From Flavobacterium arcticum (GTDB lineage Bacteria > Bacteroidota > Bacteroidia > Flavobacteriales > Flavobacteriaceae), in the NCBI RefSeq assembly GCF_003344925.1, contig NZ_CP031188.1, positions 186,001-250,000 on the forward strand: DNA of 64,000 bases, in the 5' to 3' direction. The position numbers and the translations under genes were made by a program. Shown in pieces: positions 32,939-41,401 of this stretch. The number at the start of each line of letters is the position of its first letter. Position 1 is the stretch's first letter. The notes beneath the pieces are model-generated. The model ran no database searches. It had not been told where the DNA came from and worked only from the letters and a program-made list of their open reading frames with translations.

Positions 32939-35011
32939 ATGAAATATTTAATAAACATATACACTTTAATTGCTTTTATGTACTGCTATACTATAGGAGC
33001 ACAAAATATGCAGGAAGGGTTTACCAATCTTGAAAAAGGTGAATTTGCAAAAGCAGAAGTATTCTTTAAAGAAGTATTAAAAACATATCCTGACAATAAA
33101 ACAGCCAATTTGTGCTATGCTCGTGCTTTAGGGTTAAATAACGACCCCGAGAAAGCAAATGAGTTATTTAGTGATATGCTAGAACAATATCCAGGCGACT
33201 TTGAAATAGAACTTAACTATGCCGAGTCTTTACTCTGGAATAAAAACTATACCGATGCTAAAAGTTATTATTACACACTGGTAACACAGCACCCCGAGAG
33301 CTTCCCTGCATTGTTAGGTTATGCTAATACATTATCTAACTTAAAAGAGTATCCTGAAGCTTTAGACTATGTGAATCGTGCCTTAACAGTATCACCAAAG
33401 AACCCTAATGCAATGGTTTCTAGAAAATACATTAGATTAGGCTATGCTGCAAAGATGGTGCAGATGCGCGATTATGAAAGCGCTATAAATTTACTCGATG
33501 ATAATCTTGTCGATTTTCCTAATGATAAAGACACACTACTTAATAAGGCTAATATATACCTTATTACAAAAGAAGGTGACAAAGCCAAAGCAGCTTACCA
33601 ACAAATGGCTACTAATACAGCCGATAGTATAGTGGCTTTTAGCGGATATGCGCTGGCAGACCATATAGACACTAATGATAAAAAAGCAATGCTATGGGCT
33701 ATAAAAGCTGTAGCACTAGCACAAAAACACGGTGATGAAAAATTGATAAAACAAACAAATGAACGCTATATACAAGCATTGATATGGAATAGAGAATATA
33801 AAGCTGCAGAGGAAGCTATTGCAACAGAAAAATTAAAATATCCTAATGATAATGGTATGTTAGCCCTATCGGCAACACTAGGCATGTATAGAAGTGATTT
33901 TAAAGAAAGTATTGCTGATTATCAAAACATATTGGTTAATGATTCGCTTTCCTTTGATGGTAACCTAGGTATTGCCAATGCTCACTTTGCTGATGGCGAT
34001 CCTGATAATGCTTATATAGCCGTAAATAAAACATTAGATATTTTTGAAAGTCAAAAAGATGCAGTAACATTTTTAGAAAAATTAAATATTATATACTCTC
34101 CTTACATAGAAGAAAAAGCAGGATACTCGTATGATAATGGCGATAACAAAGCTTATTTTAGTACTACTAGCCTACATTTCCCGTTAAGCACCAAATGGTC
34201 GGCTGCGGTACATTATCGCTACAGGAAAACAGAAAATAACATAACAGGACGCAGTGCCGAATCTAATGATGCTAAAGGAGCTGTACACTACCAGTTTCAC
34301 CCAAAGGTTAGCTTTAATGCTGTATTGGGTACAACATCGGTAAGTTCATTTAATAATAGTTACAGCCAAGTACTTGTAGAAGCCTTTTTTAAAGCAAAAC
34401 CTTTTAAACTGCAAGACTTAGAGGCAGGTTATAAAAGAGATGTTCAGAACTTTAATGCCGATCTTACTGACCAAGAAATTACCGCTGATAATTTATACAT
34501 GAACTATAACATTAGTACTAATTTTAAGTTAGGATGGTTTACTCAGTATTTTTTCACAACACAATCTGATGGTAACCAGCGTAATTTATTATTCACGTCA
34601 TTGTACTACAGTTTTTTCTCTCAACCAGTATTAAAAGGTGGTATTAACTATCAGTATATTTCGTTTAAAGAAAGAGTACCTGAAATTTACTTTAGCCCAA
34701 AACGATTTAATCTTGCTGAGGTGTTTGTAGATTTCTTAAAAGATGAACAAGCCGCAGAAAATAAAAGTATTTATTACGGACTAAATGTTGCTGCAGGATA
34801 CCAATATATAGAGAAAGATGAAAAGCAAGGAACTTATAGATTACAAGCAAAACTAGGCTATAAATTTTCTAGCAGATTAGTTGCCGATATATATGGGCTC
34901 CATAGTAACATTGCTTCGGCAACAGCAGCAGGCTTTACCTATACTGAGTTCGGGTTTCGATTAAAATGGAATATAACTGGAACCCCTTTATTTAAAACTA
35001 TAAAAGAGTAG
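32939..35011 (+). CDS. TPR protein with C-terminal outer-membrane barrel (YaiO/PgaA-like)
   Basis: The 690-residue protein has a signal peptide (~1-21, ending TIGAQ). Residues ~22-350 are tandem TPR-like repeats (for example FTNLEKGEFAKAEVFFKEVL and LGYANTLSNLKEYPEALDYV). The C-terminal ~300 residues form a barrel of the YaiO type (LHFPLSTKWSAAVHYRYRK, TYTEFGFRLKW). This order, periplasmic TPR followed by a barrel, is that of the exopolysaccharide exporters PgaA, BcsC and PelB, although those are larger. By context it is the likely outer-membrane exit for the polymer made by the neighbouring glycosyltransferases. It ends 140 bases before the NO-sensor operon. Confidence 0.82.
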   Translation: MKYLINIYTLIAFMYCYTIGAQNMQEGFTNLEKGEFAKAEVFFKEVLKTYPDNKTANLCYARALGLNNDPEKANELFSDMLEQYPGDFEIELNYAESLLWNKNYTDAKSYYYTLVTQHPESFPALLGYANTLSNLKEYPEALDYVNRALTVSPKNPNAMVSRKYIRLGYAAKMVQMRDYESAINLLDDNLVDFPNDKDTLLNKANIYLITKEGDKAKAAYQQMATNTADSIVAFSGYALADHIDTNDKKAMLWAIKAVALAQKHGDEKLIKQTNERYIQALIWNREYKAAEEAIATEKLKYPNDNGMLALSATLGMYRSDFKESIADYQNILVNDSLSFDGNLGIANAHFADGDPDNAYIAVNKTLDIFESQKDAVTFLEKLNIIYSPYIEEKAGYSYDNGDNKAYFSTTSLHFPLSTKWSAAVHYRYRKTENNITGRSAESNDAKGAVHYQFHPKVSFNAVLGTTSVSSFNNSYSQVLVEAFFKAKPFKLQDLEAGYKRDVQNFNADLTDQEITADNLYMNYNISTNFKLGWFTQYFFTTQSDGNQRNLLFTSLYYSFFSQPVLKGGINYQYISFKERVPEIYFSPKRFNLAEVFVDFLKDEQAAENKSIYYGLNVAAGYQYIEKDEKQGTYRLQAKLGYKFSSRLVADIYGLHSNIASATAAGFTYTEFGFRLKWNITGTPLFKTIKE

Positions 35012-35064
35012 TTGTTTTATAAGAAAATTACTCGAAAAACTACTCAACGCCATTAATTAACCAT

Positions 35065-35092
35065 TCGTCGACAGCTGGCGTTATATCGTCGA
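35065..35092 (+). promoter_or_regulatory. Candidate LytTR-type direct repeat upstream of the sensor operon
   Basis: TCGTCGA occurs at 35065-35071 and again at 35086-35092, a 21-base period (two helical turns). LytTR regulators bind paired direct repeats with this period, and the operon just downstream ends with a LytTR gene. The repeat is GC-rich in an AT-rich region and lies ~37 bases before the -7 element. Confidence 0.42.
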
Positions 35093-35128
35093 TAAACAAT
35101 ACCCCAAAAAATATGTGTACTGTACCTT

Positions 35129-35136
35129 TACATTTG
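35129..35136 (+). promoter_or_regulatory. -7 element of the NO-sensor operon
   Basis: TACATTTG, 15 bases before the ATG at 35152. It lies inside the longer possible frame starting at 35113, which is why the shorter start is preferred. Confidence 0.55.
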
Positions 35137-35151
35137 ATTAAATCCACCCTT

Positions 35152-35565
35152 ATGTCAACATCGTTAAATATATTATTAATAGAGGATGATGCTATCGAAG
35201 TGATGAAATTCAATCGAGTTCTAAAGAACATGGAATCGAATCATAAAATAGTTGAAGCCAATAATGGAGAAGAAGCATTAGTAATACTTCGAGAACAGCT
35301 TATTGTACCAGATATTATAGTGCTTGACCTTAACATGCCTAAAATTAACGGAATAGAGTTTTTAACTATTCTTAAACAAGATGATGTGCTTAAATACATT
35401 CCTGCAATCATATTAACAACATCAGATAATCATAAAGACTTAATGGAGTGCTACAAAATAGGCATCGCGGGTTATATAATAAAACCCCTTAAGTACGAAG
35501 ATTATGTAAATCGCATAAAAAAATTAATTGACTACTGGAGTAACAATGAGTTAATTTCTCAGTAA
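35152..35565 (+). CDS. Single-domain response regulator
   Basis: The 137-residue protein is a stand-alone receiver of the Rcp1-like type: acidic pocket IEDD (Glu11, Asp12, Asp13), phospho-acceptor Asp59 in IIVLDLNMPK, Thr in IILTTSDNH, and Lys in GYIIKPLKYEDY. I use ATG 35152 rather than the frame start at 35113, because a -7 element lies between them and residues before MSTSLNILLIEDD are not part of the fold. It is the first gene of the H-NOX/FIST operon. Without an output domain it may act as a phosphate sink or deliver phosphate to the HPt protein. Confidence 0.9.
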   Translation: MSTSLNILLIEDDAIEVMKFNRVLKNMESNHKIVEANNGEEALVILREQLIVPDIIVLDLNMPKINGIEFLTILKQDDVLKYIPAIILTTSDNHKDLMECYKIGIAGYIIKPLKYEDYVNRIKKLIDYWSNNELISQ

Positions 35566-35587
35566 TTAAACAACTATAAATATTACA

Positions 35588-36127
35588 ATGTACGGAATCA
35601 CTTATAAATCTATAAAAGAATATATAGTTAATAGCTATGGTATCGCAAAATGGGAAACAATAGAGAAAGATGGTAATATCACCATAGATTTTTCTTTAAT
35701 GGAACAGCCCTATAGTGATGCTACTAATTATAAACTTGCTGTATTAACAACAAAACATACAGGCAAACCTTTAGAAGAGGTTCTTTTTGATTTCGGAGAG
35801 TATATTATTAAAGCTACTAGTGAAAACTATAGTGTATTTATGGAATCTAGAGGTAATAACTTAAGGAATTATTTAATTAACCTGCCTAACTTTCATAATA
35901 GGATAATGCTAATATATCCTGAACTTACGCCACCTGAATTTAGGGTTAGCAGTATCGAAAATAACTGTATACTTTTACATTATATTTCTACTACACCAGG
36001 AATGTTATTTTTCATAAAAGGGTATCTTACTGGGTTAATGAATATTTTTAAAGAAAACCCTAATGTAGAAGTTATTACCCCAGAAGACAAAACAGATAAA
36101 GAATCTATTTTCAAAATATGTTGGTAA
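35588..36127 (+). CDS. H-NOX heme nitric-oxide sensor
   Basis: The 179-residue protein is a full-length H-NOX (HNOB) domain: MYGITYKSIKEYIVNSYG at the N-terminus, and the heme-ligand helix NYLINLPNFHNRI with proximal His103, followed by YPELTPPEF (Pro115/Pro116). The heme-propionate motif YxSxR reads YISTT (132-136): Tyr132 and Ser134 are present but Arg is replaced by Thr136. H-NOX proteins bind NO at a ferrous heme and control a partner kinase or cyclase. The stop codon is one base before the start of a kinase with an HNOBA domain, so this pair mirrors the H-NOX-HNOBA order of animal soluble guanylate cyclase, split into two proteins. Confidence 0.93.
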   Translation: MYGITYKSIKEYIVNSYGIAKWETIEKDGNITIDFSLMEQPYSDATNYKLAVLTTKHTGKPLEEVLFDFGEYIIKATSENYSVFMESRGNNLRNYLINLPNFHNRIMLIYPELTPPEFRVSSIENNCILLHYISTTPGMLFFIKGYLTGLMNIFKENPNVEVITPEDKTDKESIFKICW

Positions 36128-36128
36128 T

Positions 36129-38054
36129 ATGCAATTATATAACTTTACCTTTAACGAAGAAAGCTTTAATAAAATATTCCCCTTCTATATATTATTAGAT
36201 AATAACTTAGTAATACGCTCGTACGGAAAAAGTATTCAAAACGTATATCCTTCTTTAAAAAAAGATGAAAAATTATCTCAATTTTTTCACTCAAAACGAC
36301 CGTTTTCAGAGAGCATAACTATAGAGGTAATAGCTGATAATTTAAACCAACTTGTAATTTTAGAATATGTAGGTAATGCAGAGTCTTTAATGCGAGGGCA
36401 ATTTGAGGCTATGGATGATATGTATGTATTTGTAGGTTCACCATGGTTAACATCTATAGAAGATGTAAAAAAAAGAAACCTTACCATATTTGATTTTGCT
36501 AACTACGACCCTCAACTTGATTTACTGCAAATATTAAAAAAGCAGGAAATTACTACTCACGAACTTAAAGATTTACTTGCTATTAATACAGCTCAAAAAG
36601 AAGAGCTAAAAAAAGATAGAGTAGAGCTTAACAGGTTATCACTTGTAGCAAGTGCTAATAAAAATGCTATTGTTTTTACATACCCTAATGCCGAAATTTT
36701 TTGGTGTAATGACGCCTATCTTGCTATAACAGGGTTTAGTAAAGAAGAAATAATAGGTAAAAGCCCTATAGAGGTAGGCAAAAGTGATGCTATAGATAAA
36801 GAAGCTCTAGATAAAATGAGTGAGCTGTTCTATAAAGGAGAAGCGTTTGATGTAGAAATTGCACACGGACGCAAAGATGGTACTTACTTTTGGTCAAAAA
36901 CAAAAGGACAGCCTATATATGATGACGATGGAAAATTACTACAATATTTTGCAGTAATAGAAGACATGACTAAAGAGAAAGAACGAGAAGAACAGCTTAT
37001 ATTACTTTCTCTTATTGCCGAAAAGAACATTAATGCCGTAGTAATATGCGATAACGATGGTAGAATTGAATGGGTAAACTCTAGCTTTACTAAAATATCT
37101 GAGTATAGTATTGAAGAACTTATAGGGAAAAAACCAGGACATTTATTACAGGGACCAAAAACTGATCCCGAAACAATAAAATATCTTGCAATGCAAATAC
37201 AAAAGGCAGAGCCTTTTAACTGCGAAATTATTAACTATACTAAAAGTGGCAAAGAATATTGGATAAAAATACAAGGACAAGCATTATATAATAAATTTGG
37301 AGAAATATCGCGGTATTTTGCCATAGAGGAAGACATTACTGAAAAAAAGATAATGGAAACTCAAAAAGAAGAATTGCTTGCTAGTCTAGAAAAGAGTAAT
37401 AATGAACTAGAAGATTATGCTCAAATAGTATCGCATGATTTAAAATCGCCATTAAGAAGTATAAACTCACTTATAGCATGGGTAAGAGAAGATAATATTG
37501 ATAAATTATCTGAAGAAACAGAGCAGTACCTTAGCATGATTGAAGGTAAGATTGAAAAAATGGATCACCTTATACAAGGAATACTTACCTACTCTAAAAT
37601 TGATACGGTAAATATGCGTTCAGAAAGTGTAAATACTTATGACATTGTAAATAGTATTATAAGTATTATTGATATCCCTACGCATATAAAAGTTTCTATT
37701 CAAGACACATTACCTGTTATAAATGCTGATAAATACAGAATACAACAGCTTTTTCAAAACCTTATAGGTAATGCTGTAAACTATATTGACAAGCCCGAAG
37801 GAATAGTAGAAATTGGTGTTAAGGAGCATAAAGACTATAACACCTTTTTTGTTAAAGATAATGGTCCTGGTATAGCTAAAGAGAATCAGGAAAAAATATT
37901 TAAAATATTCCAATCACTTACTAATAGTGAGAAATCGACAGGTATAGGTCTTTGTATTGTAAAAAAAATTACTGAAAAATATAATGGTTCAATTTGGCTA
38001 GAAAGCGAAGTTGGTACAGGAACCACATTTTATATAAAAATTCCTAAACAATAA
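36129..38054 (+). CDS. HNOBA-PAS-PAS histidine kinase, partner of H-NOX
   Basis: Residues ~1-135 of this 641-residue kinase match the HNOBA (H-NOX-associated) domain of soluble guanylate cyclase: FPFYILLDNNLVIRSYG, then MRGQFEAMDDMYVFVGSP and KKRNLTIFDFANYDPQLDLL. A coiled coil (~140-175) follows, then two PAS domains with PAC tails (~175-285 and ~295-405). The last is a HisKA with His436 in IVSHDLKSPLR, and an HATPase at ~540-641 with DNGPGIAKENQ and STGIGLCIVKKI. No membrane segment is present, so it is cytoplasmic. H-NOX should regulate it through the HNOBA domain. The phosphate target is probably the receiver and HPt proteins of the same operon. Confidence 0.92.
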   Translation: MQLYNFTFNEESFNKIFPFYILLDNNLVIRSYGKSIQNVYPSLKKDEKLSQFFHSKRPFSESITIEVIADNLNQLVILEYVGNAESLMRGQFEAMDDMYVFVGSPWLTSIEDVKKRNLTIFDFANYDPQLDLLQILKKQEITTHELKDLLAINTAQKEELKKDRVELNRLSLVASANKNAIVFTYPNAEIFWCNDAYLAITGFSKEEIIGKSPIEVGKSDAIDKEALDKMSELFYKGEAFDVEIAHGRKDGTYFWSKTKGQPIYDDDGKLLQYFAVIEDMTKEKEREEQLILLSLIAEKNINAVVICDNDGRIEWVNSSFTKISEYSIEELIGKKPGHLLQGPKTDPETIKYLAMQIQKAEPFNCEIINYTKSGKEYWIKIQGQALYNKFGEISRYFAIEEDITEKKIMETQKEELLASLEKSNNELEDYAQIVSHDLKSPLRSINSLIAWVREDNIDKLSEETEQYLSMIEGKIEKMDHLIQGILTYSKIDTVNMRSESVNTYDIVNSIISIIDIPTHIKVSIQDTLPVINADKYRIQQLFQNLIGNAVNYIDKPEGIVEIGVKEHKDYNTFFVKDNGPGIAKENQEKIFKIFQSLTNSEKSTGIGLCIVKKITEKYNGSIWLESEVGTGTTFYIKIPKQ

Positions 38055-38058
38055 TGTT

Positions 38059-39192
38059 ATGAAAATTGTACAAGCCTATAAATTAGCTAATAAAGAATGG
38101 AACTATCATAACGAAAAACAACTACTAAACAACCCGCTTGTTTTAGTATTTGGTAACCGATTATTGTTAGAAGACAAAGCTATACTTGCAGATATAAGAA
38201 AAGAGTTCCCGTATGAGCATATTGTTTTTGGCTCTACAGCAGGCGAAATTATAGATATAACTGTAGTAGAAGAATCTATAACCGTACTTGCTATAGAACT
38301 TGAAAAAAGTAGTTTCGTTATAAAAAGAGATAATATACTAGATCACGACAAAAGTACGTTAGCATTGGGTACATCATTGAGTGCTAAAATGCCAAAAGAA
38401 AACCTTAAACATTTATTTATTGTATCTGAAGGAAGTTTTATGAGCGGTACATCGCTAATAAAAGGAGTTCAAAATGGGTTTGATGAAAGTATACCCATGA
38501 CGGGGGGACTATGTGGTGATGACTCAAGATTTGAAAAAACATTAGCATCATATAAAGAAGATCCTAAAGAAGGTGAAATAATACTCATTGGATTTTACGG
38601 AGAATCGTTAGAAATTAGCTTTGCTAGCCATGGAGGATGGTTAGGCTTTGGTCCTGAAAGGATAATAACAAAATCAGATGGTAATATACTGTATGAAATA
38701 GATGATCAACCAGCATTGGAGCTTTATAAAAAATACCTTGGAGGCAAAGTAGAAAAACTTGCAGAATCTACTCTTTTTTACCCTCTTAACGTTATAGCCC
38801 CAGGAAGAAAAGATGCTGTTGTGCGTACTGTATTATCTATAGACGAAGAAAAACAATCTATGACGTTTGCCGATGATGTGCCCGAAAATTCGCGAGTACA
38901 ACTAATGATGGCATCTGCCGATGGTATTTCTCAAGGAGCACACAATGCTACAAAATTAGCTTTGCAAAACCGTAATAATAAACCTCAACTTGTAATACCT
39001 GTAAGCTGTATTGGTCGTAAATTGGTGCTAGGTCAGCGTATGGAAGAAGAGGCTGAATTAATACGAGAACTTGTAGGTGAAGGTACTGCCATATCAGGCT
39101 TTTACTCTTATGGAGAAATTGCTCCATTTTATGGCAATACATCCTGCGAATTTCATAATCAAACTATGACACTAACCCTAATTAGTGAATAA
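38059..39192 (+). CDS. FIST-domain (NosP-like) sensor protein
   Basis: The 377-residue protein is a FIST N plus FIST C protein. The N half has PLVLVFGNRLLL, HIVFGSTAGEII and GLCGDDSRFEKTL; the C half has ISCIGRKLVLGQRMEEEAEL, FYSYGEIAPF and ends in a beta strand (TMTLTLISE). FIST proteins named NosP bind heme and NO and inhibit a partner kinase (for example NahK in Pseudomonas), often next to the kinase gene. The next gene here is a histidine kinase starting on the following base. I cannot show heme binding from the sequence alone; some FIST proteins bind amino acids or other ligands. Confidence 0.88.
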   Translation: MKIVQAYKLANKEWNYHNEKQLLNNPLVLVFGNRLLLEDKAILADIRKEFPYEHIVFGSTAGEIIDITVVEESITVLAIELEKSSFVIKRDNILDHDKSTLALGTSLSAKMPKENLKHLFIVSEGSFMSGTSLIKGVQNGFDESIPMTGGLCGDDSRFEKTLASYKEDPKEGEIILIGFYGESLEISFASHGGWLGFGPERIITKSDGNILYEIDDQPALELYKKYLGGKVEKLAESTLFYPLNVIAPGRKDAVVRTVLSIDEEKQSMTFADDVPENSRVQLMMASADGISQGAHNATKLALQNRNNKPQLVIPVSCIGRKLVLGQRMEEEAELIRELVGEGTAISGFYSYGEIAPFYGNTSCEFHNQTMTLTLISE

Positions 39193-40236
39193 ATGAATTC
39201 TTTACTAAAAAGACAAATAAAAAAGTATCTTGATACCGAAAGGCATCAAGACCACGACTATAATGATGTTTTTTTAGCAGCCGTTAATGATTCTTATATT
39301 AATTTTGAAGCACAAATAGTTATGTTGCAAAGAGCTATGAGAATTAGCTCAGAAGAACTTTTTGAAGCCAATAAAAAACTAAGAGAAGAAGCAAAAAGCC
39401 TTAAAGAAATAAACAAAAATCTTGAGTTTATATTGAGCTCCATGAGTCCTGAAGGCAACGACAAGCCTAATGAAGGATTTAATGCTACCGAATATATTAA
39501 AAAACAATCGGCAGAGATTATTGAAATAAACAGACAACGAGAAGAGTTACTTAAAAACTTAGAGACTCAAAACCAAGAGCTTAATGAATATGCTCATGTA
39601 GTATCACATGATTTAAAATCGCCATTAAGAAATGTAAACACTCTAATAAACTGGATGTTAGAAGATGATGGCGCAACATTAACCGATGAAAGCAAAAAAT
39701 CATTAGGTCTTGTTTTATTTAATGTTGAGAAAATGGACTTAACTATTAAGGGTATTCTCGATTACTCATCGATAGATAAACTAGAATATGAAAACCGAAA
39801 TATTAATTTTAATATTTTAATTTCCGAAATATTACGGACAACTATTCTACCAGGAAACATTAGTCTTAAAATAGACAATAAACTGCCTAGTATGTATGGT
39901 AATTATGCACGTTTTAAACAATTATTCCAGAACCTTATAGACAATGCCATTAGGTATAATGATAAAGATGAAGGACTAATAAATATTGGCTGCAGGCATA
40001 AGGATGATGAAATTGAGTTTTATATAAAAGACAATGGAGAGGGAATAAACGAAGCTTATTTTGATAAAATATTTAATGTATTTACAAAATTAAGCAGTGA
40101 AAATCATTCTTCTGGAATGGGATTATCAATCGCAAAAAAAATTGTTTCATTCTATGGAGGCGAAATATGGCTAAAAAGCACCCCTACAGAAGGAACAACT
40201 TTTTTCTTTACACTAAAAAAAAATGGAACAACCTAA
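39193..40236 (+). CDS. Cytoplasmic histidine kinase, likely partner of the FIST protein
   Basis: The 347-residue protein begins with a helical and coiled-coil sensor region (~1-130) that has no PAS domain and ends in RQREELLKNLETQNQELNEY. The HisKA has His139 in VVSHDLKSPLRNV, and the HATPase (~235-345) shows QNLIDNAIRYNDKDEG, DNGEGINEAYFDK and SSGMGLSIAKKIV. The kinase core is very similar to that of the HNOBA kinase two genes earlier (SHDLKSPLR), so the two were probably duplicated and share a target. NahK-type kinases paired with NosP have similar coiled-coil starts. It overlaps the HPt gene by 14 bases. Confidence 0.92.
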   Translation: MNSLLKRQIKKYLDTERHQDHDYNDVFLAAVNDSYINFEAQIVMLQRAMRISSEELFEANKKLREEAKSLKEINKNLEFILSSMSPEGNDKPNEGFNATEYIKKQSAEIIEINRQREELLKNLETQNQELNEYAHVVSHDLKSPLRNVNTLINWMLEDDGATLTDESKKSLGLVLFNVEKMDLTIKGILDYSSIDKLEYENRNINFNILISEILRTTILPGNISLKIDNKLPSMYGNYARFKQLFQNLIDNAIRYNDKDEGLINIGCRHKDDEIEFYIKDNGEGINEAYFDKIFNVFTKLSSENHSSGMGLSIAKKIVSFYGGEIWLKSTPTEGTTFFFTLKKNGTT

Positions 40237-40540
40237 CCTTAACTATATAAATGAATTAGCAGGCGACGATGTAGCTTTTAAAGCTAAATTATGTGCTACT
40301 GTAAAAAAAGAATTACCATTAGAAATCGCAGAGTATCAAAATGAAATAGAAAACGGTAATTACATAGAGGCGGCAAACCTTGTACATAAGCTGAAACATA
40401 AAATAAGTGTTATGGGAATGGAAAAAAGTTATTATCTTGCTGAAGAGTTTGAGAATAACCTTAAAAACCATTCGGCACAATTACAATCGGATTTTGAAAA
40501 CATACTTCTGATAATGCAAAATTTCGCCAATGGTTTGTAA
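40223..40540 (+). CDS. HPt phosphotransfer protein
   Basis: The 105-residue protein is a single HPt four-helix domain. The phosphorylated His55 lies in AANLVHKLKHKISVMGM, which matches the H-K-L-K pattern. It starts 14 bases before the end of the kinase gene, so it is translationally coupled to it. In a phosphorelay it would pass phosphate between receiver domains, for example from one of the receivers here to the LytTR regulator. Neither kinase in the operon has its own receiver domain, so a separate HPt implies that a stand-alone receiver (35152-35565) may sit between. Confidence 0.92.
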   Translation: MEQPNLNYINELAGDDVAFKAKLCATVKKELPLEIAEYQNEIENGNYIEAANLVHKLKHKISVMGMEKSYYLAEEFENNLKNHSAQLQSDFENILLIMQNFANGL

Positions 40541-40554
40541 ACAGTGTACTGTAT

Positions 40555-41289
40555 ATGAACTGTATAATAATAGACGACGAAGCTATGGCAAGGGCAATTA
40601 TAGCCCAAATGATATCTAAAGACCCATCGCTTGTATTAGCAGCAGAATTTTCTAATGCAATAGAAGCAATAAAATATCTTAATGGTAATAGTGAAAATAT
40701 AGACCTTATTTTTTTAGATATTCACATGCCAGGTTTTACAGGGTTTGATTTTATTCAAACCATAAAAACCCCACCAGCAGTAATACTTATAACATCTGAT
40801 AAAAACTTTGCAATAGAGGCATTTGAATATGAATGTATTGTAGATTATCTTGTAAAACCACTAACAGAAGATCGTTTTTTAAAAGCAGTGCGTAAAGCTC
40901 ATGCTAAAAAACAAGACTTGCAGCAGGTAGCTACTACTGCACCGTCATCTGTAGAGCAAGAAAAACCTGTTGATACCACAACAGAGTTTTATGTAAATAT
41001 AGACCGAAGACTCATTAAAATTGATGTAGCATCTATAAATCTCGTAGAGGCAAAAGGCGATTACATACAAATTAAAACCGAAACCAAAAACTACACTGTA
41101 CACTCTACCCTAAAAAAAATAGAAGAGAAATTACCCACATCACTCTTTTTAAAAGTACACCGTACCTACATTATTAATATCAAAAAGATAATTGATATTG
41201 AGGACAATAGTGTATTGATTGCCAAAGATGTAATACCTGTAAGCAGAGCTAATAGACCTGAATTAATGAAGAGGTTAAACATGCTGTAA
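40555..41289 (+). CDS. LytTR-family response regulator
   Basis: The 244-residue protein has a receiver (~1-120) with acidic pocket Asp7/Asp8, phospho-acceptor Asp55 in IDLIFLDIHMPG, and KPL motif, a Pro/Thr-rich linker (~125-140), and a LytTR DNA-binding domain (~145-244) with YVNIDRRLIKIDVASI, EAKGDYIQIKT and VHRTYIINIKKIIDIE. LytTR regulators bind pairs of direct repeats. It is the last gene and the only one in this operon with a DNA-binding domain, so it should be the output of the two NO-type sensors. It ends 112 bases before a separate T9SS protein gene. Confidence 0.95.
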   Translation: MNCIIIDDEAMARAIIAQMISKDPSLVLAAEFSNAIEAIKYLNGNSENIDLIFLDIHMPGFTGFDFIQTIKTPPAVILITSDKNFAIEAFEYECIVDYLVKPLTEDRFLKAVRKAHAKKQDLQQVATTAPSSVEQEKPVDTTTEFYVNIDRRLIKIDVASINLVEAKGDYIQIKTETKNYTVHSTLKKIEEKLPTSLFLKVHRTYIINIKKIIDIEDNSVLIAKDVIPVSRANRPELMKRLNML

Positions 41290-41374
41290 ATCAGCTTATC
41301 GACACATAACTGCTTTTCAACACACTAACAATCAAGATAAACGAAAGTATACAATATACACCCTTGTAAGTACT

Positions 41375-41382
41375 TAAATTTG
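41375..41382 (+). promoter_or_regulatory. -7 element of the DUF4114 gene
   Basis: TAAATTTG, 19 bases before the ATG. A TTG at 41364 is too close (8 bases) to be the -33 element. Confidence 0.45.
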
Positions 41383-41401
41383 CTTCATAAACAAAAATTA
41401 A

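Noticed and set aside
35113..35151. Upstream start of the first receiver gene
   Set aside because: A TACATTTG promoter element (35129-35136) lies within it; the ATG at 35152 fits both fold and promoter.
38059..39192. Certain assignment of the FIST protein as heme NO sensor NosP
   Set aside because: FIST domains occur with other ligands and the heme ligand cannot be fixed from sequence; kept as a likely but unproven role.
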